Assembly (NCBI RefSeq): GCF_009749395.1
Contig: NZ_WBIR01000006.1
Location: 186,001-250,000, forward strand
From: Agromyces salentinus
Lineage (GTDB): Bacteria; Actinomycetota; Actinomycetes; Actinomycetales; Microbacteriaceae
Direction of reading: 5' to 3'
Length of the DNA stretch: 64,000 nt
Part shown: positions 45,585-56,244 of the stretch, in pieces
Layout: each line of letters starts with the position of its first letter
How positions within the stretch are numbered: position 1 is the first letter of the stretch
Made by a program: the position numbers and the translations under genes
Notes under the pieces: model-generated
What the model was told of the DNA's origin: nothing
Databases searched by the model: none
The model's input: only the letters and a program-made list of their open reading frames with translations

Positions 45585-46718
45585 TCAGGTCTGGGACAGC
45601 TCCGCGGGGACGGGCAGCGGCTCCTCGCCGACGGCGCGCACGGCGGCCGGATCGTGGCGCAGGCACGCGACCGAGCGACGCGGATCGTCGCCGGGCACGT
45701 TCGGGTAGACGAGTTCGGGGTTGACCTTCGAGCAGGCGTCGAACGCGAACTCGCACCGGTCGCGGAAGGGGCATCCGCCGCCCAGCTTCGAGAGGTCGGG
45801 CGGAGAGCCCGGGATGCCGATGAGCTCGCGGCGCGGCCCGCGCAGCGGGGGGAACGAGTGCAGGAGCGCGGAGGAGTACGGATGCCGCGGCCGGTGGTAG
45901 ACGTCGAGCGCGGCGGCATCCTCGACGATCTCGCCCGCATACATGATCGCGATGCGGTCGGCGATCTCGATGAGCAGCGACACGTCGTGCGTGATGAAGA
46001 TGACCGAGAAGCCGAGGCGATCACGGAGCTCGGCGATCTGCTCGACGATCTGGCGCTGCATGACGACGTCGAGCGCGGTGGTGGGCTCATCCATGATGAG
46101 CACCTGCGGGTCGAGGGCGAGCGCCATCGCGATCATCACGCGCTGGCGCATGCCCCCCGAGAGCTCGTGGGGGTACGAGCGCAGCCGGTCGGGTGCGATG
46201 CCGACGAGGTCGAGCATCTCGGCGGCGCGCTCGAGCGCCTCCTTCTGCGTCGTCTTCGGCTCGTGCGCGCGGATGCCGTCGGCGATCTGCCGGCCGATGC
46301 GGTACACCGGGTTCAGCGAGTTCATGGCGCCCTGGAACACGATCGCCATGTCCTGCCAGCGCGAGGCGCGCAACTGTGTCTCGTTCAGGCGCAGCAGGTC
46401 GGTCTTCACGCCCGATCGGTCGGTGAACAGCACCTCCCCGCCCGTGATGAGTCCGGGCGGTGGCAGCAGGCGCGTTGCCGCGTAGGCGAGCGTCGACTTG
46501 CCGCATCCGGACTCGCCCGCGAGTCCGAGGACCTCGCCCCGGCCGAGCGTGAGCGAGACCTGACGCAGCACGTGCACCGGGTCGTCGTCGTAGCCGTAGT
46601 CGACCGAGAGGTTCCTGATCTCGAGCACCGGGTCCGCCGAGGGCGTGAGCCGCTGGAGATGGCCGGGCGAGGCGAGCGACGTGGCGCCCGCACCGTCGAG
46701 GGGGTCGGTGAGGGTCAT
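45585..46718 (-). CDS. ABC importer ATP-binding protein (DppD/OppD-like)
   Basis: This 377-residue ATPase has Walker A GESGCGKST near residue 70, MAIVFQGAMNSLNPV (Q-loop), [19 protein letters not shown] (signature), LIMDEPTTALD (Walker B) and ITHD (H-loop). The C-terminal oligopeptide-transporter extension has the four-Cys motif typical of DppD/OppD ATPases (GGCPFRDRCEFAFDAC and SVACLRH) that may hold an iron-sulfur cluster. It overlaps the upstream permease by 4 bases. Last gene of the importer operon. Confidence 0.92.
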   Translation of the reverse strand: MTLTDPLDGAGATSLASPGHLQRLTPSADPVLEIRNLSVDYGYDDDPVHVLRQVSLTLGRGEVLGLAGESGCGKSTLAYAATRLLPPPGLITGGEVLFTDRSGVKTDLLRLNETQLRASRWQDMAIVFQGAMNSLNPVYRIGRQIADGIRAHEPKTTQKEALERAAEMLDLVGIAPDRLRSYPHELSGGMRQRVMIAMALALDPQVLIMDEPTTALDVVMQRQIVEQIAELRDRLGFSVIFITHDVSLLIEIADRIAIMYAGEIVEDAAALDVYHRPRHPYSSALLHSFPPLRGPRRELIGIPGSPPDLSKLGGGCPFRDRCEFAFDACSKVNPELVYPNVPGDDPRRSVACLRHDPAAVRAVGEEPLPVPAELSQT

Positions 46719-47746
46719 GCGCGGTCCTCCTTGGCTTCGCGCACCACGGGGGTGAAGCCGATACGGGGGCGGATGCCGCGCTTGCGCAGTGACCTGGCGT
46801 TCTGTGCGGTCGAACGCAAGCGCGGGTTGACGAACTCGTCGATGCCGAAGTTGATGAGCGTGAGGGACATGCCGAGCAGGGCGATGCAGAGGCCCGCCGG
46901 GACGAACCACCACCAGGCCCCGCGCTGCAGGGCGAGCTGGGACTGCGCCTGGTAGAGCACCGTGCCCCAGTTCCACTCGCCCGTGTCGCCGATGCCGATG
47001 AACGACAGCGTGATGAGGGAGAGGACGGCGAAGGCGACCGTGCCCACGAACCCTGACGCGATGATCGCGGTCAGGTTCGGCAGGATCTCCGCCGTGATGA
47101 TGCGCCAGGTGCTCTCGCCGTTGGAGCGGGCGGCCTCGACGAAGTCGCGGCGCCGCAACGACAGCGTCTGCGCGCGCAGCACGCGCGCTCCCCAGGCCCA
47201 GCCCGTGATGGCGATGACCACGGCCACCGTGACACCGCCGACCGACGGCAGCTGGCCGGCGATGATGATGATCAGCGGCAACTGCGGGATCACGAGGAAC
47301 ACGTTGGCGAGCACCGAGAGGCTCTCGTCGCCGAGACCGCCGACGTACCCCGCCGTGACGCCGATCACGACGCCGATGGCGGTCGCGAGGATGCCGGCGA
47401 CGAAGCCGACGACGATGACGCCGCGGGTGCCGACGAGGATCTGCGAGAAGACGTCCTGCCCGAGGTGGGTCGTGCCAAACCAGTGCTCCCACGAGGGCGG
47501 CTGCAGCACGTCCTCGCTGCGCGCGCTCGGGTCGTACGGCGCGATCCACGGGCCGATGATCGCGATGAGGAAGAAGAAGGCGAGGATCACCAGTCCGGCG
47601 ACGGCCTTGGAGTTGCGGAGGAAGAGCAGCTTGGGCCGCTTGCCGCGTCGCCGTCCCGGCGCCGCGGAGACCGCGCCGGTCATGGGCGCCTGCGACGGCT
47701 TGGCGAGCTCCTCGCCCTCCTCGACGATGTTGATGTCGATCGTCAT
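46715..47746 (-). CDS. ABC importer permease (DppC/OppC-like)
   Basis: This 343-residue inner-membrane permease has a long cytoplasmic N-terminus (about 50 residues), then six helices. HWFGTTHLGQDVFSQILVGTR is the OppC N-terminal motif, and ARVLRAQTLSLRRRDFVEAARSNGES, with the coupling EAA loop, lies near residue 215. It starts 1 base after the preceding permease's stop and overlaps the following ATPase gene. It forms the membrane channel with the DppB-like subunit. Confidence 0.92.
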   Translation of the reverse strand: MTIDINIVEEGEELAKPSQAPMTGAVSAAPGRRRGKRPKLLFLRNSKAVAGLVILAFFFLIAIIGPWIAPYDPSARSEDVLQPPSWEHWFGTTHLGQDVFSQILVGTRGVIVVGFVAGILATAIGVVIGVTAGYVGGLGDESLSVLANVFLVIPQLPLIIIIAGQLPSVGGVTVAVVIAITGWAWGARVLRAQTLSLRRRDFVEAARSNGESTWRIITAEILPNLTAIIASGFVGTVAFAVLSLITLSFIGIGDTGEWNWGTVLYQAQSQLALQRGAWWWFVPAGLCIALLGMSLTLINFGIDEFVNPRLRSTAQNARSLRKRGIRPRIGFTPVVREAKEDRA

Positions 47747-47747
47747 C

Positions 47748-48724
47748 TCAACCCTCCTGACGGGTGCGCGGATCGAGCACCCCGTAGACGAAGTCGGCCA
47801 CGATGTTGGCGAACAGTACCGCCACCGTGATCACGAGGAAGATGCCCTGCATGAGCGGGTAGTCCTTCGCGGCGACCGCCGTGAAGAGGTAGTACCCGAT
47901 GCCCTGGTACGAGAACACGATCTCCATGATGAGCGTGCCGCCGACGATGAAGCCGAGCGAGAGCGCGAAGCTCGACACCTGCGGCAGGATCGCGTTTCGG
48001 GCGGCGTAGCCGAACAGCACGGTGCGCTCCGAGACGCCCTTGGCTTGCGCCACGGTCACGTAGTCCTCGGAGGAGACGGTGACCATCATGTTGCGCATGC
48101 CGAGGATCCAGCCCGAGATCGAGGAGATCACGATCGTGAGGGCCGGCAGCGTGCCGTAGTAGATGACCGAGCCGATGAACTCCCAGGAGAACGTCGGCAC
48201 GAGCGAGCGGTCGTAGCTGCCGCTCGCGGGGAACCAGCCGAGCGTGACCGAGAAGATCGTGATCGCGATGAGCGCGAGCCAGAAGTACGGCACGGCGGAG
48301 AAGAACGTCGAGATCGGCAGCAGCGAGTCCGCCCAGGTGCCGCGGCGCCAGCCGATGCCCGAGCCGATGACCGTTCCGATCGTGAAGCTGATGATCGTCG
48401 CGATGCCCACCAGGCCGATCGTCCACGGGATCGCGCCGGCGATGACGTCGGCGACCGGCGTCGGGAAGTAGGCGAAGGAGGTGCCGAGGTCGCCGCGCAG
48501 GATCAGGCCCCAGTAGTCGAGGTACTGCTGCCAGAGCGTGGTCTCCTTCTCGAGGCCGAACAGCGTGCGGAGCGCCGCCTCGGCGTCGGTGGAGATCCGG
48601 CCCTGGTTCTTCGCGATGAGCGCGCGCACCGGGTCGCCCGGCATGATGCGCGGGATGAAGAAGTTGATCGTCACGGCCGCCCAGAACGTGATCACGTAGA
48701 AGCCGAGTCGGCGAAGGAAGAACC

Positions 48725-48728
<4 letters not shown>
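47748..48728 (-). CDS. ABC importer permease (DppB/OppB-like)
   Basis: This 326-residue permease begins [33 protein letters not shown], the characteristic DppB N-terminus. Five or six helices follow, with the EAA loop in [28 protein letters not shown]. The ATG overlaps the stop of the ATPase gene before it (ATGA), which fixes the start; upstream in-frame codons are inside that gene. Confidence 0.92.
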
Positions 48729-49840
<1,112 letters not shown>

Positions 49841-49879
49841 TCGGGGTCACCTCTTGGTCGGAGCTCTACGTTGAGTGTG

Positions 49880-49912
49880 GGTGCGGCGGATGCACGTGGC
49901 ATCCGCCGCACC
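49880..49912 (-). terminator. intercistronic hairpin after solute receptor gene
   Basis: Perfect 14-bp stem (49880-49893 with 49899-49912) and 5-base loop in the 128-base gap. Such hairpins behind receptor genes commonly attenuate downstream transcription and protect the receptor mRNA, giving excess receptor over permease. Confidence 0.75.
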
Positions 49913-49968
49913 TCATCGTCACATCCTGCGGGATGTTCCGGATGAACCGGGCCGGACCCCGGGCGGGG

Positions 49969-51630
49969 TCACTCGCTCGGGGTGAGCTTGGACAGGATGA
50001 GCGCGGCCTGCGGACCCGTCGGCTGCGGGTTCGCGTAGGGGTCCTCGCTCGTCGGGAACCCGGTGTAGTTCTGCGTGGAGTACTGCGCCACGGCGGGACG
50101 CGACCAGATCACGATGCCCGGGACGTCCTCGACGTAGTGCTTCTGCACGACGTCGAGTGCGGCCTGGCGGTCGCTGTCCTCGGTCGCCGACTTGTACGTC
50201 GCGAGCGCCTCGGTGACCTCGTCGTTGTTGTAGCGGCCGAAGTTCCAGTTGGCGGTCTCGCCGAGCGGCACGTAGGAGGCGCCGTCCATGATGTTCGAGT
50301 ACAGGTTCCACGGCGTCGATCCGGCGTCGGTCCAGTGCAGCGACGCCTGGAAGTTGCCGAACGGGATGGTGTCGTTGAACCAGGTGTCCTGCACGATCGC
50401 GTCGACCGTGGCCTCGGCGCCGAGTGAGGCGGCGCCCTCGGCGATGATGCCGAGCGCATCGAGGTAGTCGGTCCAGCCGCTCGGGTTGGTCAGAGCGAAG
50501 GAGACCGGCTCCCCGTCGGGGTCGACGAGCTTGTCGCCGTCGTAGGTGTAGCCCGCGTCCGTCAGCACCTTCTTGGCGCCGTCGACGTCGACCTCGAGCT
50601 CCTGGCCCTCGTACTCCGCCGAGATGAAGGCGTCGCCCGACGGCTGCGGCAGGCCGGTGACGCTCGTGATCTCGGGCCAGACGCCGTAGCCGGCGGTGGC
50701 GGTGATGTCGGCGTGGTCGATGACCATGTTGAGCGCCTGACGGAACGCGACGTTGTCGAACGGCTTCGTCTCGTTGTTCAGGTACAGCACGTCGACGCCG
50801 AACCCGCCGCCGGCGACCTGGTTGAAGTGCTCGGGGTTCTTCGCGATGTACGTGGACTCGTAGTCGGGGATGAAGGTCCAGCCCCACTGCGCCTCACCCG
50901 TGGTGAGCGCGGTCGTCAGCCCGGCGTTGTCGTTGTAGGCGTCGTAGCGGAGCTCGCCAACCTTCGACTTGCCGCCCCAGTAGGTCTCGTTCGGGGTGAG
51001 CGTGACGGCCTGCGGGCTGAACGTCTTGAGCGTGAACGGGCCGGTCCCGACCATCTCGTCGTCGCTGAACGTGACGGCGTCCTCGCCCTCCCAGATGTGC
51101 TTGGGGACGATGAGGAGCCTGTAGAGCTTGACCTCGTTGACGTACTGGCCAGTCGTGAAGTTCACGACGACCTTGCCGTCCTCGACGGTGATGTCGCCGT
51201 ACTGGTCGGGGAAGTCGATGTTCAGCTCGGGATTGTCCTTGCGGAGCTGGATCGAGAAGGCGATGTCTTCGGCCGTGAAGTCCTCGCCGTCGGACCACTT
51301 CACGCCCTCGCGGGGCGTGATGGTGGCCTGCGTGTACTCGGGGTTCCACTCGACCGACTCGGCGAGCCACGGCGTGGGGGCCTCGGTCGGGTCGATCTCG
51401 TTGTTCTGCATGAGCGACTCGTAGACGACGAAAGCGTACCCGAGCGACAGCGATGCCGATCCGGTGGCGAGTGGGTTCTGGTTCGGCTGCTGCGGACCGT
51501 TCGGCATGCCGACGGTGAGCACCTTCGTGCTCGTTCCACCGCCGTCTCCGCCGGTGTCTGCGCTGCACCCCGTGAAAGCCAGGCCTGCGGCGACCAGAAT
51601 GGCCCCCGTGGCGAGGATGCTCTTTCGCAT
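49969..51630 (-). CDS. ABC importer substrate-binding lipoprotein (SBP family 5)
   Basis: This 553-residue family 5 solute-binding protein has a lipoprotein signal ending LAFTGC. PTPWLAESVEWNPEYTQATITPREGVKWSDGEDFTAEDI is the family 5 N-terminal signature, with VAFRQALNMVIDHADI in the second lobe. The ATG at 51630 was chosen because GGAGG lies 7 bases upstream; the ATG at 51636 is too close. Family 5 receptors bind peptides, nickel or oligosaccharides. The adjacent GH3 glycosidase argues for a beta-glucoside or oligosaccharide, which is inference. Confidence 0.92.
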   Translation of the reverse strand: MRKSILATGAILVAAGLAFTGCSADTGGDGGGTSTKVLTVGMPNGPQQPNQNPLATGSASLSLGYAFVVYESLMQNNEIDPTEAPTPWLAESVEWNPEYTQATITPREGVKWSDGEDFTAEDIAFSIQLRKDNPELNIDFPDQYGDITVEDGKVVVNFTTGQYVNEVKLYRLLIVPKHIWEGEDAVTFSDDEMVGTGPFTLKTFSPQAVTLTPNETYWGGKSKVGELRYDAYNDNAGLTTALTTGEAQWGWTFIPDYESTYIAKNPEHFNQVAGGGFGVDVLYLNNETKPFDNVAFRQALNMVIDHADITATAGYGVWPEITSVTGLPQPSGDAFISAEYEGQELEVDVDGAKKVLTDAGYTYDGDKLVDPDGEPVSFALTNPSGWTDYLDALGIIAEGAASLGAEATVDAIVQDTWFNDTIPFGNFQASLHWTDAGSTPWNLYSNIMDGASYVPLGETANWNFGRYNNDEVTEALATYKSATEDSDRQAALDVVQKHYVEDVPGIVIWSRPAVAQYSTQNYTGFPTSEDPYANPQPTGPQAALILSKLTPSE

Positions 51631-51689
51631 TTTCATGCCTCCTTGCATTGGATGTGTGGGTTCGTGCGTTGGTGGTGCGTTTGTGGTGC

Positions 51690-54305
51690 TCAGCCCCCGA
51701 CCGCGTGGGCGGCCTCGAGGCGGAGATCTCTGGAGGACCGGCCGGCCTGCACGCGGTACATGCCGGCGGGAAGGGTCCAGGCCGCGGCATCCGTCGACCA
51801 GGTCTCGAAGGACCTGCGGGCGAGCGGGATGTCGATGGTCGAGGTGGCGCCGACGGTGACGTCGGCGACGGCGAATCCGGCGAGCCAGCGCACCGGGCGT
51901 TCGACGTCGTCGGTGGAGAGGTACACCTGCACGACCTCGCGGCCGTCGCGCGCGCCGGCGTTCTCGATGGTCACGCGGGCGATGACGAGGGCGTCGGGTG
52001 CCTCGTCGGATGCCGCGGCGACGAGTTCGATCCCGCGGTAGGCCCATTCGGTGTACCCGAGTCCGTACCCGAACTCGCGGGCGGGCACGAGACCGCGGCG
52101 ATCCCAGCCGCGGTGGCCGACGTCGCGGCCCTCGGTGTAGTCGATGAGGCCGTCGACGGGGGTGCCGTTCGGCACCGGGACGTCCTCTTCGCGAGCGGGG
52201 AGGGTCCAGGGCAGGCGCCCGCTCGGTTCGATCGCGCCCGTGAGCACGGCGGCGAGCGAGGCTCCGGCCTCCTGGCCGGGCAGCCACCACCAGAGCACGG
52301 CGGCAACCTCGTCGAGCCACGGGAGGATGACGGGGGCGCCGGCGTTGACGACGACGACCGTGCGCGGGTTAACGGCGGCGACGCGACGCACGAGCTCGTT
52401 CTGCCGACCGGGCAGGGCCAGGGTCGGGCGGTCCCACCCCTCGGACTCGGTCTCGGGGTTCGTTCCGACGATCACGACCGCGAGGTCGGACCCGGCCGCG
52501 GCTGCGACCGCGAGCTCGATCTCCTCTTCGATGCTGAGGCCGGGCTCGAGGTAGCGGAAGTGCACGCGGACGAAGTGCCCGTAGGACTCGCCGTCGACGA
52601 CCTGCGCGTCGATCTCGATGCGCACGGTGCGTGGCTCATCGGTCTCGATCCAGGTCTCGATGCGCTCGGGGTTGGCGTAACTGGAGTCGAGGATGACCTC
52701 GGCGCCGACCACGGCGTCGGACGTGCTGCGCTCGACGCCGTCGACCACGACACGGTGCGCGCCGACCGGCCCGAGGTCGATGAGGTGGCGGCCGGCCGTC
52801 TTCAGGTGCAGGTCGGTCGTGATGCGAACGGATGCCACGACGTCGCCGTCGATCGGGAACCAGAGCGATTCGCCGTCGAGGGCGATGTGCGAGCCGATCA
52901 CGGCGCCGTCGCCGTCGAGGTGCTCGACGAGGACGCCCGGCCCGCCGGCCGGCGTCGAGAGCACCTCGGCCGGCGCGAGCGGGGCTCCGACCTTGGTGGA
53001 GCCGCCGCGGTGCAGGTCGACGGTCGCGCCGGGGAACGCGGCGCGGAGCGCTTCGAGCGGTTCGCTCACGTGCGGCGGCGTGACGAACGCGCTGCCCCCG
53101 CCCTGCGTGAACGGCTCGACGGCGTTGTGTCCGATGAGGGTGATGCGGCCGCCCAGCTCTTCGCTGACGGGGAGGAGGTCGGCGTCGTTTCGGAGCACGA
53201 CGGTCGAGCGGGCGGCCGCATCGGTCAGGAGGGCGACGATCTCGTCGCCGGCGGGGTCGGCGGTGGCGCCGGTGGGGTCGAACGGGAGGGTGTCGCCGGC
53301 GATGCCGCTGAGGGCGCCGACGCGGCCGGCGAGGCGCACGATACGGGCGACCTTGTCGTCGATGACCTGCTCGGGCACGAGTCCAGACTCGACGGCGGCG
53401 AGGAGGCCCTCGGCCCAAGGGCCGCCGGGGCCGGGCATGACGAGGTCGAGGCCGGCGAGGGCGGGCTCGACGGCGGTCTTGGTGGCCAGCCAGTCGCTGA
53501 TCACGATGCCGTCGAACTGCCACTCGCCCTTGAGGATGCCGGACAGCAATGGCTCGTGCGCCGTGGAGGTCGCGTCGACGCCGTCGCGGGTGAGGCCGTT
53601 GTAGGCGGCCATGATCGTCCAGACGCCGGCGTCGACGACAGCTTCGAACGGCGCGAGGTAGACCTCGCGCAGCGTCTGCTCGTCGATGCGGGAGAGGTAG
53701 TTGGTGCGATCGGTCTCGGTCTCGTTGCCGACGAAGTGCTTCACGCACGCGGCGATGCCCTGCGCCTGGATGGCGTCGACGAACGACACCGCGAGGCGGG
53801 CGGTGAGCAGCGGGTCCTCGGAGAGGCACTCGAAGTGCCGCCCGCCGACCGGGCTGCGCTGCAGGTTCACGACCGGCGCCAGGATGACGTCGACCCCCTT
53901 GCGCCGGGCCTCGGCAGCCATGAGCGTGCCGAGTCGCTCCTGCAGGTCGACGTCCCACGTGGCGGCGGTCGCCGAGGGGGCGGGGAGCTGCGCCGACGGG
54001 AGGCCGTCCTCGCCGGTGCCGCGGACGCCGATGGGACCGTCGGAGACGGTCATGGTGCGCATGCCGATCTCGGCGATCTCGCGCAGGGTCCACGTGGCGG
54101 CGCCGGTGAGCAGCGCGACCTTCTCGTCGAGCGGCAGGGATGCGGCGAGCGCGATGGCCTCGGCGGTGACATCCGCTGCGGGGGCCGTCGTCGCGGTGGC
54201 GGTGGTTCCGGCCGTTGCGTCGAGCGCCGAGGTCGTGCCGACGGTGTCGGCTGCGGGCTTCTCGTTCGAGTCGAGTGCACCGCGGGCGGTCGAGATTGTG
54301 GTCAC
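51690..54305 (-). CDS. GH3 family glycosidase (beta-glucosidase-like)
   Basis: This 871-residue glycoside hydrolase family 3 enzyme lacks a signal peptide and so is intracellular. The catalytic TIM barrel (about 60-330) carries the nucleophile Asp271 in GIVISDWLATK and TMTVSDGPIGVRG near the start. The second domain begins about 350 (RSTVVLRNDADLLPV). A PA14-like insertion (about 440-590) and a fibronectin III-like C-terminus (about 790-865) complete the usual large beta-glucosidase plan. The GTG at 54305 has GGAG 7 bases upstream. It is the first gene of a six-gene operon with a Dpp-type importer and is divergent from tetR. Confidence 0.92.
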   Translation of the reverse strand: MTTISTARGALDSNEKPAADTVGTTSALDATAGTTATATTAPAADVTAEAIALAASLPLDEKVALLTGAATWTLREIAEIGMRTMTVSDGPIGVRGTGEDGLPSAQLPAPSATAATWDVDLQERLGTLMAAEARRKGVDVILAPVVNLQRSPVGGRHFECLSEDPLLTARLAVSFVDAIQAQGIAACVKHFVGNETETDRTNYLSRIDEQTLREVYLAPFEAVVDAGVWTIMAAYNGLTRDGVDATSTAHEPLLSGILKGEWQFDGIVISDWLATKTAVEPALAGLDLVMPGPGGPWAEGLLAAVESGLVPEQVIDDKVARIVRLAGRVGALSGIAGDTLPFDPTGATADPAGDEIVALLTDAAARSTVVLRNDADLLPVSEELGGRITLIGHNAVEPFTQGGGSAFVTPPHVSEPLEALRAAFPGATVDLHRGGSTKVGAPLAPAEVLSTPAGGPGVLVEHLDGDGAVIGSHIALDGESLWFPIDGDVVASVRITTDLHLKTAGRHLIDLGPVGAHRVVVDGVERSTSDAVVGAEVILDSSYANPERIETWIETDEPRTVRIEIDAQVVDGESYGHFVRVHFRYLEPGLSIEEEIELAVAAAAGSDLAVVIVGTNPETESEGWDRPTLALPGRQNELVRRVAAVNPRTVVVVNAGAPVILPWLDEVAAVLWWWLPGQEAGASLAAVLTGAIEPSGRLPWTLPAREEDVPVPNGTPVDGLIDYTEGRDVGHRGWDRRGLVPAREFGYGLGYTEWAYRGIELVAAASDEAPDALVIARVTIENAGARDGREVVQVYLSTDDVERPVRWLAGFAVADVTVGATSTIDIPLARRSFETWSTDAAAWTLPAGMYRVQAGRSSRDLRLEAAHAVGG

Positions 54306-54358
54306 GCCGGAACTCCATCCATATGCTCGTCGTTGAGTGACGTTGGATATCGTGACAC

Positions 54359-54376
54359 ACTTACTGACTAGTAAGT
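54359..54376. promoter_or_regulatory. inverted repeat, probable TetR operator
   Basis: ACTTACT-GACT-AGTAAGT is a perfect 7-bp inverted repeat with a 4-base spacer, in an unusually AT-rich patch of the 218-base divergent region between the GH3 operon and the TetR gene. Size and symmetry suit a TetR-family dimer. Confidence 0.75.
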
Positions 54377-54523
54377 AAGTTAAAGACATCACGGTTCGAT
54401 AACGGGCCCAGGTCGACCCGAGAACGCTCGGCGAACCGGTGTTGGACTCGACATGCGAGTCGGTACGCGGCATCCTGCACTGAGCGGATGCCCCGGGTCG
54501 GCGTCGCCCAAGGAAGGAACATC

Positions 54524-55156
54524 GTGGTGGATACGACGCAGGCGACGAAGCCGGCGGCCGAGCGGGTGCAACGCCCGCAGGCCCGCACGACGGAGCGTCG
54601 CGAGGCGGTGCTGAAGGCCGCCATGAACGTCTTCGGCGCGCGCGGCTACAACAAGGGCGCGCTCGTCGAGGTCGCCGAGCAGGCCGGCATGACGCACGCG
54701 GGCGTGCTGCACCACTTCGGGTCCAAGGAGGGCCTGCTCGTCGCGATGCTGAAGTACCGGGACGGTGAGGAGGTCGCGGGCATCCCCGAGCGGGCACAGG
54801 TCGAGGGCCCGGCATTCCTGCAGCACCTGATCGACACGGTCGAGGAGAACACGCACCGTCGAGGCGTAGTGCAGGCGTACTCCGTGCTCTCCGGCGAATC
54901 GGTGACCGACGGCCACCCCGCGCACGACTACTTCCAGGGCCGCACCGAGGGCCTCCGGTCGAAGATCGCCGGGGTCCTCGGCGAGGTCTCCGGCAACACC
55001 GACGAGCAGGAGCTGCGCGACTCCGCCTCCGGCCTCATCGCGATCATGGACGGCCTGCAGGTGCAGTGGCTTCTCGACCCGGGTGCCATCGACATGCCGC
55101 GACTGGTCGCGCGCACGGTCGACGAGATCGTCGAACGGCTGCGCTCGGCCGCCTGA
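54524..55156 (+). CDS. TetR/AcrR-family regulator
   Basis: This 210-residue regulator has an N-terminal helix-turn-helix at about residues 25-70 (RREAVLKAAMNVFGARGYNKGALVEVAEQAGMTHAGVLHHFGSKEGLL). The C-terminal helical ligand domain is TetR_C-like. The GTG at 54524 was chosen because GGAAGG lies 7 bases upstream. It is divergent from the GH3/importer operon and has a clear inverted repeat between them, so it probably represses that operon and itself until a sugar-derived inducer binds. Confidence 0.9.
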   Translation: MVDTTQATKPAAERVQRPQARTTERREAVLKAAMNVFGARGYNKGALVEVAEQAGMTHAGVLHHFGSKEGLLVAMLKYRDGEEVAGIPERAQVEGPAFLQHLIDTVEENTHRRGVVQAYSVLSGESVTDGHPAHDYFQGRTEGLRSKIAGVLGEVSGNTDEQELRDSASGLIAIMDGLQVQWLLDPGAIDMPRLVARTVDEIVERLRSAA

Positions 55157-55237
55157 GCGCCGCGACCCGACCCCGTCGAGCGGATGCCGCGAGCCGGCGT
55201 CTCATCGATGGAACACGAGATGTGCGAGCATGGCCGC

Positions 55238-56041
55238 ATGCCCGAACGCCCTCCCGCACTCGTCGCCATCTCGCACGGGACGAGCTCGGCGGAGGGTCGT
55301 TCCGCGGTCCGCGGGCTCAGCGACGCGGTGGGTGCCGCGCTCGAGCAGCGCGCCTCGAGCAGGGCCGGCTCCGCGGCATCCGTTCCCGAGACCGCGCCGC
55401 CTTCGCTGCGACTCGGGCACGTCGACGTCGAGCAGCCCGACGTGCCGGCCTCGCTCGCGTCGCTCGACGACGGCGAGCCCGCGGTCGTCGTGCCGCTGCT
55501 GCTCTCGGCGGGGTACCACGTGCACGTCGACCTGACCGAGGCGGTCGAGGCCGAGACGGCTCGACCGGTCGTGCTCGGGGGCGCCCTCGGGCCCGACGAC
55601 CGGCTCGTCACCGTGCTCCTGCGCCGCCTCCGGGAGGCGGGCCTCCGCGACGACGACCGGATCGTGCTCGCCGTCGCCGGGTCGAGCGACCGCCGCGCGG
55701 TCGACGACTGCCACGACATGACCGCACGCCTGGCCGCGGCATCCGGCCGTGAGGTGGGGGTGGGCTTCCTCTCCGCCGCCGAGCCCGCCCTGCCCGCCGC
55801 GGTCGCCGCCGCACGGGCCGCGGCGGCGGGCGCGACGTCCGACGGCGACGGCGACGGCGCCGCACCGCGCGTGATCATCGCCAACTACCTGCTCGCGCCC
55901 GGGTACTTCGACGACCTCGCGCGGGCCGCCGGCGCCGACGTCACGGCCGAGCCCCTCCTGGTGCCGGATGCCCCGGCTCCCGCCGAACTCGTCGACATCG
56001 TGCTCGACCGCTACGACGCGGCATCCGCCGTCCGCGACTGA
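55238..56041 (+). CDS. CbiX/SirB-type sirohydrochlorin chelatase
   Basis: This 267-residue protein has the chelatase fold in two halves. PALVAISHGTSSAEGRSAVRGL contains the metal-binding His, and PAVVVPLLLSAGYHVHVDL contains a second His; the second half repeats this with VLAVAGSSDRRAVDDCHDMT and VIIANYLLAPGYFDDLA. Such enzymes insert iron (siroheme) or cobalt into sirohydrochlorin. Placed beside sulfite reductase and uroporphyrinogen methyltransferase genes, it probably makes siroheme. The ATG at 55238 begins the conserved region; upstream codons add an unconserved tail. Confidence 0.87.
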   Translation: MPERPPALVAISHGTSSAEGRSAVRGLSDAVGAALEQRASSRAGSAASVPETAPPSLRLGHVDVEQPDVPASLASLDDGEPAVVVPLLLSAGYHVHVDLTEAVEAETARPVVLGGALGPDDRLVTVLLRRLREAGLRDDDRIVLAVAGSSDRRAVDDCHDMTARLAAASGREVGVGFLSAAEPALPAAVAAARAAAAGATSDGDGDGAAPRVIIANYLLAPGYFDDLARAAGADVTAEPLLVPDAPAPAELVDIVLDRYDAASAVRD

Positions 56042-56186
56042 CGGGGCATTCGCTACCGCGCCCCCTCGCGGGCTGCACGAGCACTCGGAGCGCCGCGGCA
56101 CAAGCCCCCGGGGCCATCTGTGACGCAATGCGACACGGCGTGACCGGACGTGACGCGCTCGCCTGTCGCGCTCCGGTCGGCTCGCC

Positions 56187-56192
56187 TAGCTT
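56187..56192 (+). promoter_or_regulatory. -10 box of sulfate-assimilation operon
   Basis: TAGCTT lies 53 bases before the sulfite reductase start, at the expected place for the main promoter of the operon. The -35 region (near 56164) has no strong match. No riboswitch fold is evident in 56042-56244. Confidence 0.45.
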
Positions 56193-56244
56193 CGAACGCA
56201 CGGCAGATTCGCGCACCCTGCGCCGCCGACGGAAGGAGGAGCCG

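Noticed and set aside
56042..56244. Riboswitch before the sulfate operon
   Set aside because: No SAM or other known riboswitch core could be recognised; only a -10 box and a strong ribosome site are visible.
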